Part shown: positions 27,245 to 35,199 of the stretch, piece by piece
Layout: each line of letters starts with the position of its first letter
How positions within the stretch are numbered: the first letter of the stretch is position 1
Origin: Nocardioides aquaticus
GTDB lineage: Bacteria > Actinomycetota > Actinomycetes > Propionibacteriales > Nocardioidaceae
DNA length: 64,000 bases
Direction of reading: 5' to 3'
Assembly (NCBI RefSeq): GCF_018459925.1
Contig: NZ_CP075371.1
Span: 3,782,001-3,846,000, forward strand
Position numbers and translations under genes: made by a program
Notes under the pieces: model-generated
What the model was told of the DNA's origin: nothing
Database searches by the model: none
What the model saw: the letters and a program-made list of their open reading frames with translations, nothing else

Positions 27245-28648
27245 ATGAGCAGCCCGAGCACCGAGACCGGCCAGTTCCGCACCGAGCACGACTCCATGGG
27301 CGAGGTGCAGGTCCCGCGCGACGCCCTGTGGCGCGCGCAGACCCAGCGCGCGGTCGAGAACTTCCCGATCAGCGGCACGCCGATCGAGCGCCGGCTGATC
27401 GAGGGCCTCGCCCTGGTCAAGGCCGCGGCCGCCCAGGCCAACGAGGACCTCGGCGTCCTCGCCCCCGAGATGGCCGGCGCCGTGCGCGACGCCGCCCGCG
27501 CCGTGGCGTCCGGGGAGCACGACGAGCACTTCCCGATCGACGTGTTCCAGACCGGCTCGGGCACCAGCTCGAACATGAACGCCAACGAGGTGATCGCCTC
27601 GCTCGCCGGCCGGGCCGGGGTCGAGCTGCACCCCAACGACCACGTGAACGCCAGCCAGTCGAGCAACGACACCTTCCCCACCGCGATCCACGTGGCCGTG
27701 ACCCGCGCCGTGACCGGCGACCTGCTGCCGGCCCTCGACGTGCTCGCCACCAGCCTGGAGGCCAAGGCGACCGAGTTCGCGGGCCTGGTGAAGTCCGGGC
27801 GGACCCACCTCATGGACGCCACGCCCGTGATGCTCGGCCAGGAGTTCGGCGGGTACGCCGCCACCGCCCGCCTGGCCGCCGAGCGCCTCGAGTCGGTGCT
27901 GCCGCGGGTGCGCGAGCTCCCGCTGGGCGGCACGGCCGTCGGCACCGGCATCAACACCCCCGACGGCTTCGCCGAGAAGGCGATCGCCGCGCTCGTCGAG
28001 CTGTCCGGCGAGCCCTTCACCGAGACCCGCAACCACTTCGAGGCCCAGGGCACCCGCGACTCGCTGGTCGAGCTGAGCGGTGCGCTGCGCACCTTCGCGG
28101 TCGGCCTCACCAAGATCTGCAACGACCTGCGCTGGATGAGCTCCGGACCGACCACCGGGCTGTCCGAGATCCACCTGCCCGACCTCCAGCCCGGCTCGAG
28201 CATCATGCCGGGCAAGGTGAACCCGGTGCTGCCCGAGGCCACGCTGATGGTCTGCTTCCAGGTCGTGGGCAACGACGCGACGGTCGCGGCCGCCGGCGCC
28301 AGCGGGTCCTTCGAGCTGAACGTCGCCATGCCGGTGATGGCGCGCAACCTGCTGGAGTCGGTGCGGCTGCTCTCCCACGCCAGCACGGTGCTCGCCGCGC
28401 GCTGCATCGACGGCATCACCGCCGACGCCGAGCGGATGCGCACCTACGCCGAGTCCTCGCCCTCGGTGGTCACCCCGCTGAACAAGCACCTCGGCTACGA
28501 GAACGCCGCCAAGGTCGCCAAGAAGGCCCTCGCGGACGGCCGGACCATCCGCGAGACGGTGCTGGCCATGGGCTTCGTCGAGCGCGGGGAGCTGACCGAG
28601 GCCGAGATGGACGCCGCCCTCGACGTCGAGTCGATGACCGGCCGCTGA
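27245..28648 (+). CDS. fumC: Class II fumarate hydratase
   Basis: TCA-cycle enzyme interconverting fumarate and malate; 467 residues, iron-free class. Substrate-binding segments are [26 protein letters not shown] and [13 protein letters not shown], and the mobile catalytic loop is [16 protein letters not shown]. In most FumC the last motif continues as PTQ; PVLPEA here is a variant also seen in aspartase-fumarase relatives, but the rest fits fumarase. The methyltransferase follows after 7 bases and may be cotranscribed. Confidence 0.94.
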   Translation: MSSPSTETGQFRTEHDSMGEVQVPRDALWRAQTQRAVENFPISGTPIERRLIEGLALVKAAAAQANEDLGVLAPEMAGAVRDAARAVASGEHDEHFPIDVFQTGSGTSSNMNANEVIASLAGRAGVELHPNDHVNASQSSNDTFPTAIHVAVTRAVTGDLLPALDVLATSLEAKATEFAGLVKSGRTHLMDATPVMLGQEFGGYAATARLAAERLESVLPRVRELPLGGTAVGTGINTPDGFAEKAIAALVELSGEPFTETRNHFEAQGTRDSLVELSGALRTFAVGLTKICNDLRWMSSGPTTGLSEIHLPDLQPGSSIMPGKVNPVLPEATLMVCFQVVGNDATVAAAGASGSFELNVAMPVMARNLLESVRLLSHASTVLAARCIDGITADAERMRTYAESSPSVVTPLNKHLGYENAAKVAKKALADGRTIRETVLAMGFVERGELTEAEMDAALDVESMTGR

Positions 28649-28655
28649 CCCGCCG

Positions 28656-29321
28656 ATGACCACCCCCGCGGCCGACCGCCTCGCCTCGCAGCGCGCGCAG
28701 TGGCAGGCCGCGGCGGCCGACTTCGACGCCGAGCCCGACCACGGCCTGCTCGACCCGGACGTCCGCGAGGCGTGGCGTGCGCTGCTCGAGCCCCACCTGC
28801 CGCCGGCGCCGGCCGACGTCGTCGACCTCGGCTGCGGCACCGGCTCGTTGGCGGTGCTGCTGTCCGAGCGGGGCCACCGGGTGCGCGGCACCGATCTGGC
28901 CCCGGCGATGGTGGCCGCCGCCCGGGCCAAGGCCGACGCCGCCGGCGTCGGGGACCGGGTGACGGTGGTGGAGGGCGACGCCGGCCACCCGTCGTACGGG
29001 CCCGGATCGGCCGACGTGGTGCTCTGCCGGCACGTCCTGTGGGCGCTGCCCGACCCGGCCGCCGCCCTGGCCGCGTGGGGCCGCCTGCTGCGTCCCGGCG
29101 GCCTGCTGCTGCTCGTCGAGGGGCGCTGGCACACCGGCGGCGGCCTGGACGCCGCGACCACGGTCCGTCTCGTGGCCGACCACGTCGCCGGCGCCGACGC
29201 ACCGCAGGTCGAGCAGCTGGCGGACCGCGACGACCTGTGGGGCGGCCCGGTCACCGACGAGCGTTACCTGCTCCACGCCCGCGTCCCCCGCCGAGATGAC
29301 GCTCCCGGACAGCCGAGATGA
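28656..29321 (+). CDS. Class I SAM-dependent methyltransferase
   Basis: 221 residues with motif I VVDLGCGTGSLAVLL, motif II VRGTDLAPAMVAAAR and the late motif RLLRPGGLLLLVEG. Substrate unknown. Its last ~11 codons and stop are made of 22-bp tandem repeats, so the C-terminus differs in origin from the rest; the second unit provides the TGA. Confidence 0.85.
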   Translation: MTTPAADRLASQRAQWQAAAADFDAEPDHGLLDPDVREAWRALLEPHLPPAPADVVDLGCGTGSLAVLLSERGHRVRGTDLAPAMVAAARAKADAAGVGDRVTVVEGDAGHPSYGPGSADVVLCRHVLWALPDPAAALAAWGRLLRPGGLLLLVEGRWHTGGGLDAATTVRLVADHVAGADAPQVEQLADRDDLWGGPVTDERYLLHARVPRRDDAPGQPR

Positions 29322-29355
29322 CGCTCGCGGCGCCTCGAGGTGACGGTTGCGGCGC
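29290..29355. repeat. Three tandem 22-bp units across the methyltransferase stop
   Basis: Units begin at 29290, 29312 and 29334. The first two share their first 15 bases (GCCGAGATGACGCTC); the second and third share the ending GCGGCGC and keep GAGRTGACG. The second unit supplies the methyltransferase stop codon. Confidence 0.75.
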
Positions 29356-29360
29356 CCCGC

Positions 29361-29924
29361 TCAGACCCGCCGGGGATCGCCCGCGACCACGTCGACCACG
29401 ACGACGGTGACCGGCACCGGGGGCCCCGCGCCGACCCCGACCGTCTCGGCGAGCACCGCCCGGGCGTCGGCCCGGACCTCCTCGGCGAGCGCGTGGAGGT
29501 CGGTGCCGTAGGAGCAGGTCAGCTCCACCGCGACCTGTGCCGGCCGCTCGTCCTCGACCCGGAGCGTGATCCGTTCCGGGGCGTGCGTCGGCTCGCGACG
29601 CAGCAGTCGCCGCAACGACGCCTCCAGCACGCGCGAGGAGACGTACGTGCGGGACCCGCGGTCGTCACGCACGGTGGCCGCGGGATCGGCGGGGGTGCCC
29701 ACCACGAGCACGGGGTCGGCCGGCGCCACGGAGGAGCGCACCCGCTGCCGCACGGTCTGCGCCACCGCGGGCCAGCCCTCGGGCGCCTCGTCGGCCTCGG
29801 CGCGACGCCGCAGCTCGCGGGTGGCACGGACGACCGGGTCCTGGGGGTCGACGGGGTCCTCGGGGTCGACGGGGCCCTCGGGGTCGACGGGGTCGACGGG
29901 GTCCGTCTCGGGTCCTAGCGCCAT
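29361..29924 (-). CDS. Asp23/Gls24-like protein coupled to an ECF sigma factor
   Basis: 187 residues. The N-terminal ~35 residues are a Pro-Asp-Val repeat (DPVDPVDPEGP type) from a reiterated GGGGTCGAC-like DNA sequence. The C-terminal ~70 residues (ERITLRVEDERPAQVAVELT, DLHALAEEVRADARAVL) match the short Asp23/Gls24 fold of the proteins across the divergent gap. It overlaps the sigma factor by 10 bases. Position directly behind an ECF sigma gene is where an anti-sigma usually sits, but no zinc-binding or TM anti-sigma feature is visible, so any regulatory role is inference. Confidence 0.65.
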   Translation of the reverse strand: MALGPETDPVDPVDPEGPVDPEDPVDPQDPVVRATRELRRRAEADEAPEGWPAVAQTVRQRVRSSVAPADPVLVVGTPADPAATVRDDRGSRTYVSSRVLEASLRRLLRREPTHAPERITLRVEDERPAQVAVELTCSYGTDLHALAEEVRADARAVLAETVGVGAGPPVPVTVVVVDVVAGDPRRV

Positions 29925-30484
29925 CGCGCCATCCTCTCGGCCAGGGTCTTGCGACCACGGTGCAGGTGCCCCCGGACGCTGCCGACGGGCAGCGCGAGGG
30001 CGGTGGCGATCTCGTCGTAGCTCATGCCCTCGGACTCCCGCAGCAGCCACACGGCGCGCTGGTGCCAGGGCAGCTCGTCCAGCGCCGTCTGCAGGGCGGC
30101 CAGCAGCTCCTCGTCCAGCACGTGCTGGAGAGGGTTGTCGGCCGCCGGGCGGATGGTGTGGGAGAGCAGCTCGTCGTCGACGGGGACGGGTCGCCGGTGC
30201 CGCTGCAGGTCGACCGCGCGGCGGTGGGTGAGACGGAACAGCCAGGTCCGCAGGCTGGAGCGCCCCTCGAAGGAGCCGAGCCCCTTCCACGCCGAGATCA
30301 GCGCCTCCTGCACGACCTCGGCCGCGTCGGCGCTGCTGCCCCCGACCAGCCGCTCGGCGTAGCGGTACAACCCCGGCCCGTGACGGGCCGCGATCACGGC
30401 GAACGCCTCCTCGTCACCGGTGCGCGCCGCACGCACCAGCGCCTCGTCGGAGGCCTCGTCGTAGGACGAGCCGTCGTCGGGCAC
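29915..30484 (-). CDS. ECF-type RNA polymerase sigma factor
   Basis: 189 residues. Sigma region 2 is at ~20-90 (DEEAFAVIAARHGPGLYRYA, VQEALISAWKGL, SLRTWLFRLTHRRAVD) and region 4 at ~125-185 (LPWHQRAVWLLRESEGMSYDEI, LPVGSVRGHLHRGRKTLAERM). No C-terminal extension. Divergent from the Asp23/AmaP cluster starting at 30601, 116 bases away, which is the obvious regulon candidate. GTG start at 30484. It probably reads envelope stress, by analogy with the families it flanks. Confidence 0.9.
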   Translation of the reverse strand: MPDDGSSYDEASDEALVRAARTGDEEAFAVIAARHGPGLYRYAERLVGGSSADAAEVVQEALISAWKGLGSFEGRSSLRTWLFRLTHRRAVDLQRHRRPVPVDDELLSHTIRPAADNPLQHVLDEELLAALQTALDELPWHQRAVWLLRESEGMSYDEIATALALPVGSVRGHLHRGRKTLAERMARWR

Positions 30485-30600
30485 GCGACTATCGTGACCG
30501 ACGGGAGCATGACGCAGGTCACCCGGGCAGGCGCGTGACGATCCGGCCGCGGCGCACGACTACCCCGCGTCCCGTCCCCCAGACGAAGAGGTCACCCGAG

Positions 30601-31116
30601 ATGAGCGACTCCACCACCAGCACCCCGACCGCCACCCCGACCGCCACCGCAGCCCCCACGACGTCGGTGAGCACGACGACGACCGGTCCGACCCGCACCG
30701 ACGTGGCCGTGCCGAGCACCCCGTCCGAGGGCCGCACCTCGATCGCCGACACCGTCGTGTCGAAGATCGCCGGCATCGCCGCCCGCGAGATCGACGGCGT
30801 GCACGCCCTCGGCGGGGGCGCGGCCCGCGCCGTCGGCGCGCTCCGCGAGCGGATCCCGGGCTCGCGCACCAATCTGACGCAGGGCGTCGCCGTCGAGGTG
30901 GGCGAGCGCCAGGCCGCCGTCGACCTCGACATCGTGGCGGAGTACGGCGTGGCGATCACCGACCTGGCCACCGCCATCCGGCGCAACGTCGTGGGTTCGG
31001 TGGAGCGGATGACGGGCCTGGAGGTCACCGAGGTCAACATCACCGTCCACGACGTCTTCATGGACGACGGCTCCGACGACCCCGACGGCGCGCAGAACCC
31101 GCCGCGGGTCCAGTGA
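30601..31116 (+). CDS. Asp23/Gls24 family envelope stress protein
   Basis: 171 residues. A Thr/Ala/Pro-rich N-terminus (~1-45) precedes the Asp23 domain: TSIADTVVSKIAGIAAREID, GVHALGGG, GVAVEVGERQAAVDLDIVAE and IRRNVVGSVERMTGLEVTEV, a full family match. In Staphylococcus aureus Asp23 forms membrane-associated assemblies held by AmaP; an AmaP-like gene closes this cluster. ATG 30601 is chosen over the upstream start because the domain and the coding pattern begin there. Confidence 0.92.
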   Translation: MSDSTTSTPTATPTATAAPTTSVSTTTTGPTRTDVAVPSTPSEGRTSIADTVVSKIAGIAAREIDGVHALGGGAARAVGALRERIPGSRTNLTQGVAVEVGERQAAVDLDIVAEYGVAITDLATAIRRNVVGSVERMTGLEVTEVNITVHDVFMDDGSDDPDGAQNPPRVQ

Positions 31117-31123
31117 GTCGACC

Positions 31124-31408
31124 GTGAGCGGCCCGGAGGTCGACCTCGTCGACCGGCTCGAGGCGGCCGTCCTGGCCGTCGAGGGCGTGGTCGGCCTGCA
31201 CGCGGGCGTGCTCGGCGAGGTGGCGACCTACCTCCCCGGTCGTCGCATCGGCGGGCTCCGGCTGCGTGACGACGACTGCGAGGTGCACGTCGTGCTGAGC
31301 TTCGGCTCGCCCGTCGTCGAGACGGCCGACCGGGTGCGGGACGCCGTCCGCGGCCTGGTCGCCGGCCGGGTCGACGTCACCGTCGAGGACGTCGCACCGC
31401 CGGCATGA
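31124..31408 (+). CDS. Short Asp23-like protein
   Basis: 94 residues. The order DRLEAAVLAVEGVVGLHAG, ATYLPGRRIGGLRL, CEVHVVLSF and TADRVRDAVRGLVAG mirrors a minimal Asp23 fold without the long N-terminus. GTG start 7 bases after the previous stop; ATGA overlap with the next gene. Probably a partner of the full-length Asp23 protein. Confidence 0.75.
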   Translation: MSGPEVDLVDRLEAAVLAVEGVVGLHAGVLGEVATYLPGRRIGGLRLRDDDCEVHVVLSFGSPVVETADRVRDAVRGLVAGRVDVTVEDVAPPA

Positions 31409-31731
31409 GCGACCACCCCGACCCCGACGAGGCCGCGGCCCTGCGGGCCCGGCGCCGGGCCGCGGCGCGCCGGCACCACCCGGACCTCGGCGGCGACCCG
31501 GAGGCGTTCCGGCGCGCCATGGCCGCCGCCGAGTCGCCGGCCACCTCCCCGGCCACCTCCCCGGCCTCGACCTCGACCCCGTCCGGTAGCGAGCCGGTCG
31601 TGGTGCTGCGCCGCCACCGGGCGATCACCGCGGCCGCCGTCGTGGCCGCGGGGGGCGTACGCCTGGTCGGCGGGCTGCGTGCCCGGCTGCCGCGCTCGTT
31701 CCCCGGGGCCCGCCGCTACACCGACCTCTGA
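31405..31731 (+). CDS. Small protein with J-domain-like HPD motif
   Basis: 108 residues. Near the N-terminus AARRHHPDLGGDPEAFRRAM reproduces the HPD loop and third helix of a J-domain, but the preceding helix is only a short Arg/Ala stretch, so the domain is partial. A Thr/Ser/Pro linker with a repeated PATS follows, then a basic, hydrophobic C-terminus. J-domains stimulate Hsp70; whether this one can is unclear. Four-base overlap with the gene before it. Confidence 0.6.
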   Translation: MSDHPDPDEAAALRARRRAAARRHHPDLGGDPEAFRRAMAAAESPATSPATSPASTSTPSGSEPVVVLRRHRAITAAAVVAAGGVRLVGGLRARLPRSFPGARRYTDL

Positions 31732-31780
31732 GCCGGGTCCGCCCTCCCACCCTCTGTTCCACCCATGACAGGAGCACCAC

Positions 31781-31957
31781 ATGACCACCTCGTCCCTCGG
31801 CCTGATCGCCGGGCTCCTCCTCGCCATCGCCGTCGTCGCCGGCGGGTTCACCGGCCTGCTGCTCGGCCTGGTCTTCGGCGCCGTCGGCTACCTCGTCGGC
31901 GGCCACCTGGACGGCCAGGTCGACCTGCGCGCCCTCCTGCGGGGTCGTCGTGGCTGA
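31781..31957 (+). CDS. 58-residue double-TM protein (DUF2273-like)
   Basis: Two hydrophobic helices (LGLIAGLLLAIAVVAGG and LLLGLVFGAVGYLVGG) joined by a tight turn, then the polar tail DGQVDLRALLRGRRG. Size, topology and position between Asp23 genes fit the DUF2273 small membrane proteins of Firmicutes Asp23 operons. AGGAG lies 8 bases before the ATG. It overlaps the next GTG start by 8 bases. Confidence 0.75.
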   Translation: MTTSSLGLIAGLLLAIAVVAGGFTGLLLGLVFGAVGYLVGGHLDGQVDLRALLRGRRG

Positions 31958-32348
31958 CCTGTCCACCTCCACGCCGGTGCGCGCCGAGGTGCGCCCCGAG
32001 GTGCGCCCCGAGGAGCGCGGCACCCTCGACGTTCGCACCCGCGCGCTGGCCCACCTCGTCGAGCGGGCCGCGCTCGAGGCCGCAGGCAGCGTGCGCCACC
32101 GCACCACGCTGGGCAGGGTCCGCGGCGGCGACCTGCCCCGGGCCTCCCTGAGCGTGCACGACCACGACGCGCGGGTCTCCCTCGACGTCGCCTGCCACTG
32201 GCCGGCCGACCTCAGCGCGGTCGCCGCGGACGTGCGCGACCGGGTCCGTGACCGCGTCTCGTCGTTGTCGGGGCTCAGCATCACCAGCGTCGACGTGACC
32301 GTGCACGCCGTCACCGTCACCGAGCCGGACCGGGGGCGGGCCCGATGA
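31950..32348 (+). CDS. Second Asp23/Gls24-type protein
   Basis: 132 residues. After a short repeat (AEVRPEVRPEERG) come RALAHLVERAALEAAGSVRH, ASLSVHDHDARVSLDVACHW and DRVRDRVSSLSGLSITSVDV, an Asp23-type domain with shorter loops than the 30601 protein. Its start overlaps the double-TM gene and its stop the next start, so all are one transcript. Confidence 0.8.
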   Translation: MADLSTSTPVRAEVRPEVRPEERGTLDVRTRALAHLVERAALEAAGSVRHRTTLGRVRGGDLPRASLSVHDHDARVSLDVACHWPADLSAVAADVRDRVRDRVSSLSGLSITSVDVTVHAVTVTEPDRGRAR

Positions 32349-32902
32349 GCGCCACCCGCAGCGGCACACCCGCCGCCACCGCCCCCCGCGGCCGGCCGCT
32401 GGCCTCGGTCGTCGCCCTCGTCCTGCGCCTGCTCGTGGTGGCCCTGGCCGTCGTCACCGTGCGCGACCTCGTCGTCACCCAGGGCTGGGCGTCCGGCACC
32501 TCGTGGACCGCCTCGGTCGCCGGGTCGCTCGACGGCGCCGGCAGCGGCGCCGGCGGGGTCGTCGCCGGCGTCGTCCTCGTCGCGCTCGGCGTCCTCATGC
32601 TGCTGCTCGGCCTGCTGCCGGCACGCCGCACCCACCTGCGCTCGAGCGTGGACGCGCTCGACCTCTGGATCACCCCGGCCGCGCTGGCCGCGCTGGCCCG
32701 GGCCGTGGCCGACCGCTCCGCCGGGGTGCTGGAGGCCCGTACGGCCCGCGCCGGCCGGCGCCGCGTCCGGGTCGCGGTGCGCGCCCACGGCGACGCCGCC
32801 GCCGTCGGCCGCGAGGCGCAGGCCGCGGTGGACCGGGACGTCTCCGCCATGACGCCGGCCCGTGTCGTGGTCACCTCGACCAGCAAGGAGCTCCCCCGAT
32901 GA
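32345..32902 (+). CDS. DUF6286-type membrane protein
   Basis: 185 residues with two TM segments (~22-45 and ~68-95, ending LLLGLLPARRTHLRS) and a C-terminal soluble domain with VRVAVRAHGDAAAVGREA that repeats the Asp23-like strand-helix pattern. It resembles the actinobacterial DUF6286 family. Function unknown; its place in the cluster suggests a membrane partner of the Asp23 proteins. ATGA overlaps on both sides. Confidence 0.7.
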   Translation: MSATRSGTPAATAPRGRPLASVVALVLRLLVVALAVVTVRDLVVTQGWASGTSWTASVAGSLDGAGSGAGGVVAGVVLVALGVLMLLLGLLPARRTHLRSSVDALDLWITPAALAALARAVADRSAGVLEARTARAGRRRVRVAVRAHGDAAAVGREAQAAVDRDVSAMTPARVVVTSTSKELPR

Positions 32903-33483
32903 CCGACCGCCTCCGCACCGTCGACCGGCTCTGGGTGCTGCTCCTGGGCCTGGTCCTGCTCGGGTCCGGGCTGGTCCTGCTCGACCGCGAGTACGCCGTG
33001 GTCGGCCGCTACCCCGACACCGTCGACCTCGGCCCCACCGTCGAGGTCCTCGAGAGCCCCTGGGGGCCGTGGCTGGTCGCCGTCGTCGGCGTGCTCCTCG
33101 GACTGCTCGCCCTGCGGGGCCTGCTCCGCCGCGTCGGACGACCACCGGCCACCACGAGGCGCCTCGGGGCCAGCGGCCCGACCGGTCGGCTCGAGGTCGA
33201 CCTGCGCTCGGTGGCGGACTCGGTGGCCGACCGGCTGGGCACGCAGGCACCGGTGACCGGGGCCGGCGGATCCGTGCGCCGCCTCGGTGGCCGTGACGTG
33301 CTGCTCGTCGACGCCCACGTCACCGAGGACGCCGACCCCCAGGTCCTGACGGCCGCCGTCGCGGCCGCGCACGACGAAGTCGCTGCCGCCTTCCCCGACG
33401 ACGACGTCACCGTCCGGGTCGTGCTCGAGGCCCCCCAGCGGGCCCGCCGGGACCGCACCGACCGGGTGCGCCTCGACGGCTGA
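32899..33483 (+). CDS. AmaP-like alkaline-shock membrane anchor
   Basis: 194 residues. Two TM helices (~8-28, LWVLLLGLVLLGSGLVLL; ~58-80, WLVAVVGVLLGLLALRGLL) form a hairpin, followed by a cytosolic Asp23-like domain (GRLEVDLRSVADSVADRLG, VRRLGGRDVLLVDAHVTEDA). This is the AmaP layout; AmaP recruits Asp23 to the membrane in S. aureus. Last gene of the cluster, ending 25 bases before a 38-bp palindrome. Confidence 0.75.
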   Translation: MTDRLRTVDRLWVLLLGLVLLGSGLVLLDREYAVVGRYPDTVDLGPTVEVLESPWGPWLVAVVGVLLGLLALRGLLRRVGRPPATTRRLGASGPTGRLEVDLRSVADSVADRLGTQAPVTGAGGSVRRLGGRDVLLVDAHVTEDADPQVLTAAVAAAHDEVAAAFPDDDVTVRVVLEAPQRARRDRTDRVRLDG

Positions 33484-33508
33484 GACCGGAGACCGCGGCA
33501 CGCACCGA

Positions 33509-33546
33509 CGACGGCCCCGGGGACCAGCTGGTCCCCGGGGCCGTCG
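33509..33546. terminator. 38-bp perfect palindrome, bidirectional terminator
   Basis: Nineteen bases on each side of the centre at 33527/33528 pair without a mismatch. It sits 25 bases after the AmaP-like stop and 12 bases after the convergent LEA-like stop (33559), the position expected for a shared terminator. Confidence 0.85.
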
Positions 33547-33558
33547 CGGTGCTGCGGG

Positions 33559-34077
33559 TCAGTCGCGAGGACGCAGGTCCTCGGCGCCCTCCTGGGCCTT
33601 GGTCTCCGCCTCGTCCGCGAGGTGCTTGGCCTTGTCGGCCGCCGTGGAGGCGGCGTCCTGGGCCTTGTCGGCGACCTCCTCAGCCTTCGACTCGGCCCTG
33701 CGCTTGGCCTCGGCGGCCTTGTCCTCGAACTCGGAGCGGGCCTGCTGCACGGTGTCGGTGTCCTGGGCGCGGTTGAGCGCGAGCCACGCGACGCCGGCGC
33801 CGAGGACCACGAGGCCGACGGTCACCAGTCGACGGCGGCGACGCTGCTGACGACGGCTCGTCCGGCCGACGGCCTCGAGCGCGCGGTCCCGGGCGAGGTC
33901 CAGGTGGGACTCCAGGGCGGCGGGGACCGTCTTCTGGGCCTTCCTCGAGACGGCCTGCGCCTGCTTCGAGGCGTCCTGGGCCTGGACGACCAGGTCGTGG
34001 GCGGCGTGCTCGGCGCGGTCCTTGAGCGAGGCCGTGGCGGTGGTCGCGGCCCCCTTGGCGACAGCCGTGGTGTTCAT
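33559..34077 (-). CDS. LEA-like / apolipoprotein-type helical membrane protein
   Basis: 172 residues. Amphipathic, Ala/Lys/Glu-rich helices flank one TM (~86-103, LVTVGLVVLGAGVAWLAL). The C-terminal ~65 residues repeat an 11-residue-like pattern (KAEEVADKAQDAASTAADKA) seen in late-embryogenesis-abundant and similar stress proteins. GGAGGA lies before ATG 34077. Function by analogy is desiccation or osmotic protection, not proven. It shares a terminator with the Asp23 cluster, which would fit a common stress theme. Confidence 0.65.
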   Translation of the reverse strand: MNTTAVAKGAATTATASLKDRAEHAAHDLVVQAQDASKQAQAVSRKAQKTVPAALESHLDLARDRALEAVGRTSRRQQRRRRRLVTVGLVVLGAGVAWLALNRAQDTDTVQQARSEFEDKAAEAKRRAESKAEEVADKAQDAASTAADKAKHLADEAETKAQEGAEDLRPRD

Positions 34078-34220
34078 CAGGGTCCTCCGTGTGCGGTCGT
34101 GGTCCCGCCCGCGCGTGCGCTCCGGGCGAGGCGCCGGGCAAGACCCGGCGGCTTACACCGTAAGAACGTAGCGGTACCGGCACGGCCCCCCTCACCCGTT
34201 CAGGGCGTGGGCGCGGCTAC

Positions 34221-34970
34221 TCAGTACCAGTTGACGGCCTGGCTGTGGGACCAGGCGCTGCAGGGGCTGCCGTACCTGTCCTGGATGTAGCCCAGGCCCC
34301 AGCGGATCTGGGTGGCGGGGTTGGTGGCCCAGTCGGGGCCGGCGGAGGCCATCTTCTCGCCGGGCAGGGACTGCGGGATGCCGTAGGCCGACGAGCTCGG
34401 GTTGTCGGCGTAGGGGTCCCAGCCGGACTCCTTGGTCCACAGGCTGTCCAGGCAGGAGAACTGGTCCGAGGAGAACCCGAACTCGGGCAGCAGCGCCTGG
34501 GCGATCTCCCGCGGGTCGTCGTCGGACAGCGTCTCGGAGGCCGTCATCGCCGGGGCGACCTCGGCGGCCAGCGCCTCCGCCTTGGCGGGGTCGGCCTCGG
34601 CGCGCCGGTCCGAGCGGCTGACGACCGGCTCGCGCTCGCCCAGCTCCGCGGCCTGCAGGCCGGCCGGCTCCGAGGCCTGCTCCGAGGCCTGCTCGGTGGC
34701 CTGCTCCGAGACGGGGGCGTCGAGGGCGCCCGCCGCTCCGGCGGCCTGGTCGCTCCCGCGGTCGGTGGCGGCGTCGCCCACCGAGGCGCCCGCGGTCTCC
34801 AGCACGGCACCCTGACCGCCCAGCACTCCTGCTCCGACGCTCACCCCGGTGGCGGCGACCGCCACGGCGGAGAGCACCAGCGTGGTGCGTACGGCGCGCC
34901 GCGGGACCTCGAGGGCCGGGCGGACGGGTGCGGAACGGTGCTTCGGGACGTGCTTGACGTGCTTGCTCAC
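34221..34970 (-). CDS. Secreted lytic-transglycosylase-like protein
   Basis: 249 residues. A basic start, a hydrophobic export segment (~28-50, LVLSAVAVAATGVSVGAG) and a long Ala/Glu/Ser linker with repeated SEQA precede the C-terminal ~90-residue SLT-like domain. That domain holds LDSLWTKESGWDPYA with the catalytic Glu, then SAYGIPQSLPGEKMAS and NPATQIRWGLGYIQDRYG. Such proteins cut peptidoglycan glycan strands. Two cysteines in the domain may pair outside the cell. The 229-base upstream spacer shows one small hairpin (GGTGGT/ACCACC near 35080-35100); no riboswitch could be assigned. Confidence 0.85.
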   Translation of the reverse strand: MSKHVKHVPKHRSAPVRPALEVPRRAVRTTLVLSAVAVAATGVSVGAGVLGGQGAVLETAGASVGDAATDRGSDQAAGAAGALDAPVSEQATEQASEQASEPAGLQAAELGEREPVVSRSDRRAEADPAKAEALAAEVAPAMTASETLSDDDPREIAQALLPEFGFSSDQFSCLDSLWTKESGWDPYADNPSSSAYGIPQSLPGEKMASAGPDWATNPATQIRWGLGYIQDRYGSPCSAWSHSQAVNWY

Positions 34971-35199
34971 AGGTGCGGGATCCCCGATGGTCTGGGCGGC
35001 AGTGGCGGGCCCGGCCGATCGGCCTCGACCCGCTCAGGTCACGAAAAGATCTCGGCACACCATGCCTGAGGAGTCCCGGTGGTCCAAAACCGAACCACCC
35101 GACCGGGGGATAACGGGACGTAGGTCACACGCCACGGGACGCACGGGCCTCGTCCGCCCCGTGCGCCCCGTGCGTCCCGTGCGTCCCAGCTGGAGCGCC

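Noticed and set aside
34971..35199. c-di-AMP (ydaO-type) riboswitch upstream of the transglycosylase-like gene
   Set aside because: Such elements precede cell-wall hydrolases in actinobacteria, and a small GGTGGT/ACCACC stem is present, but I could not place the conserved core. A covariance-model search would be decisive.
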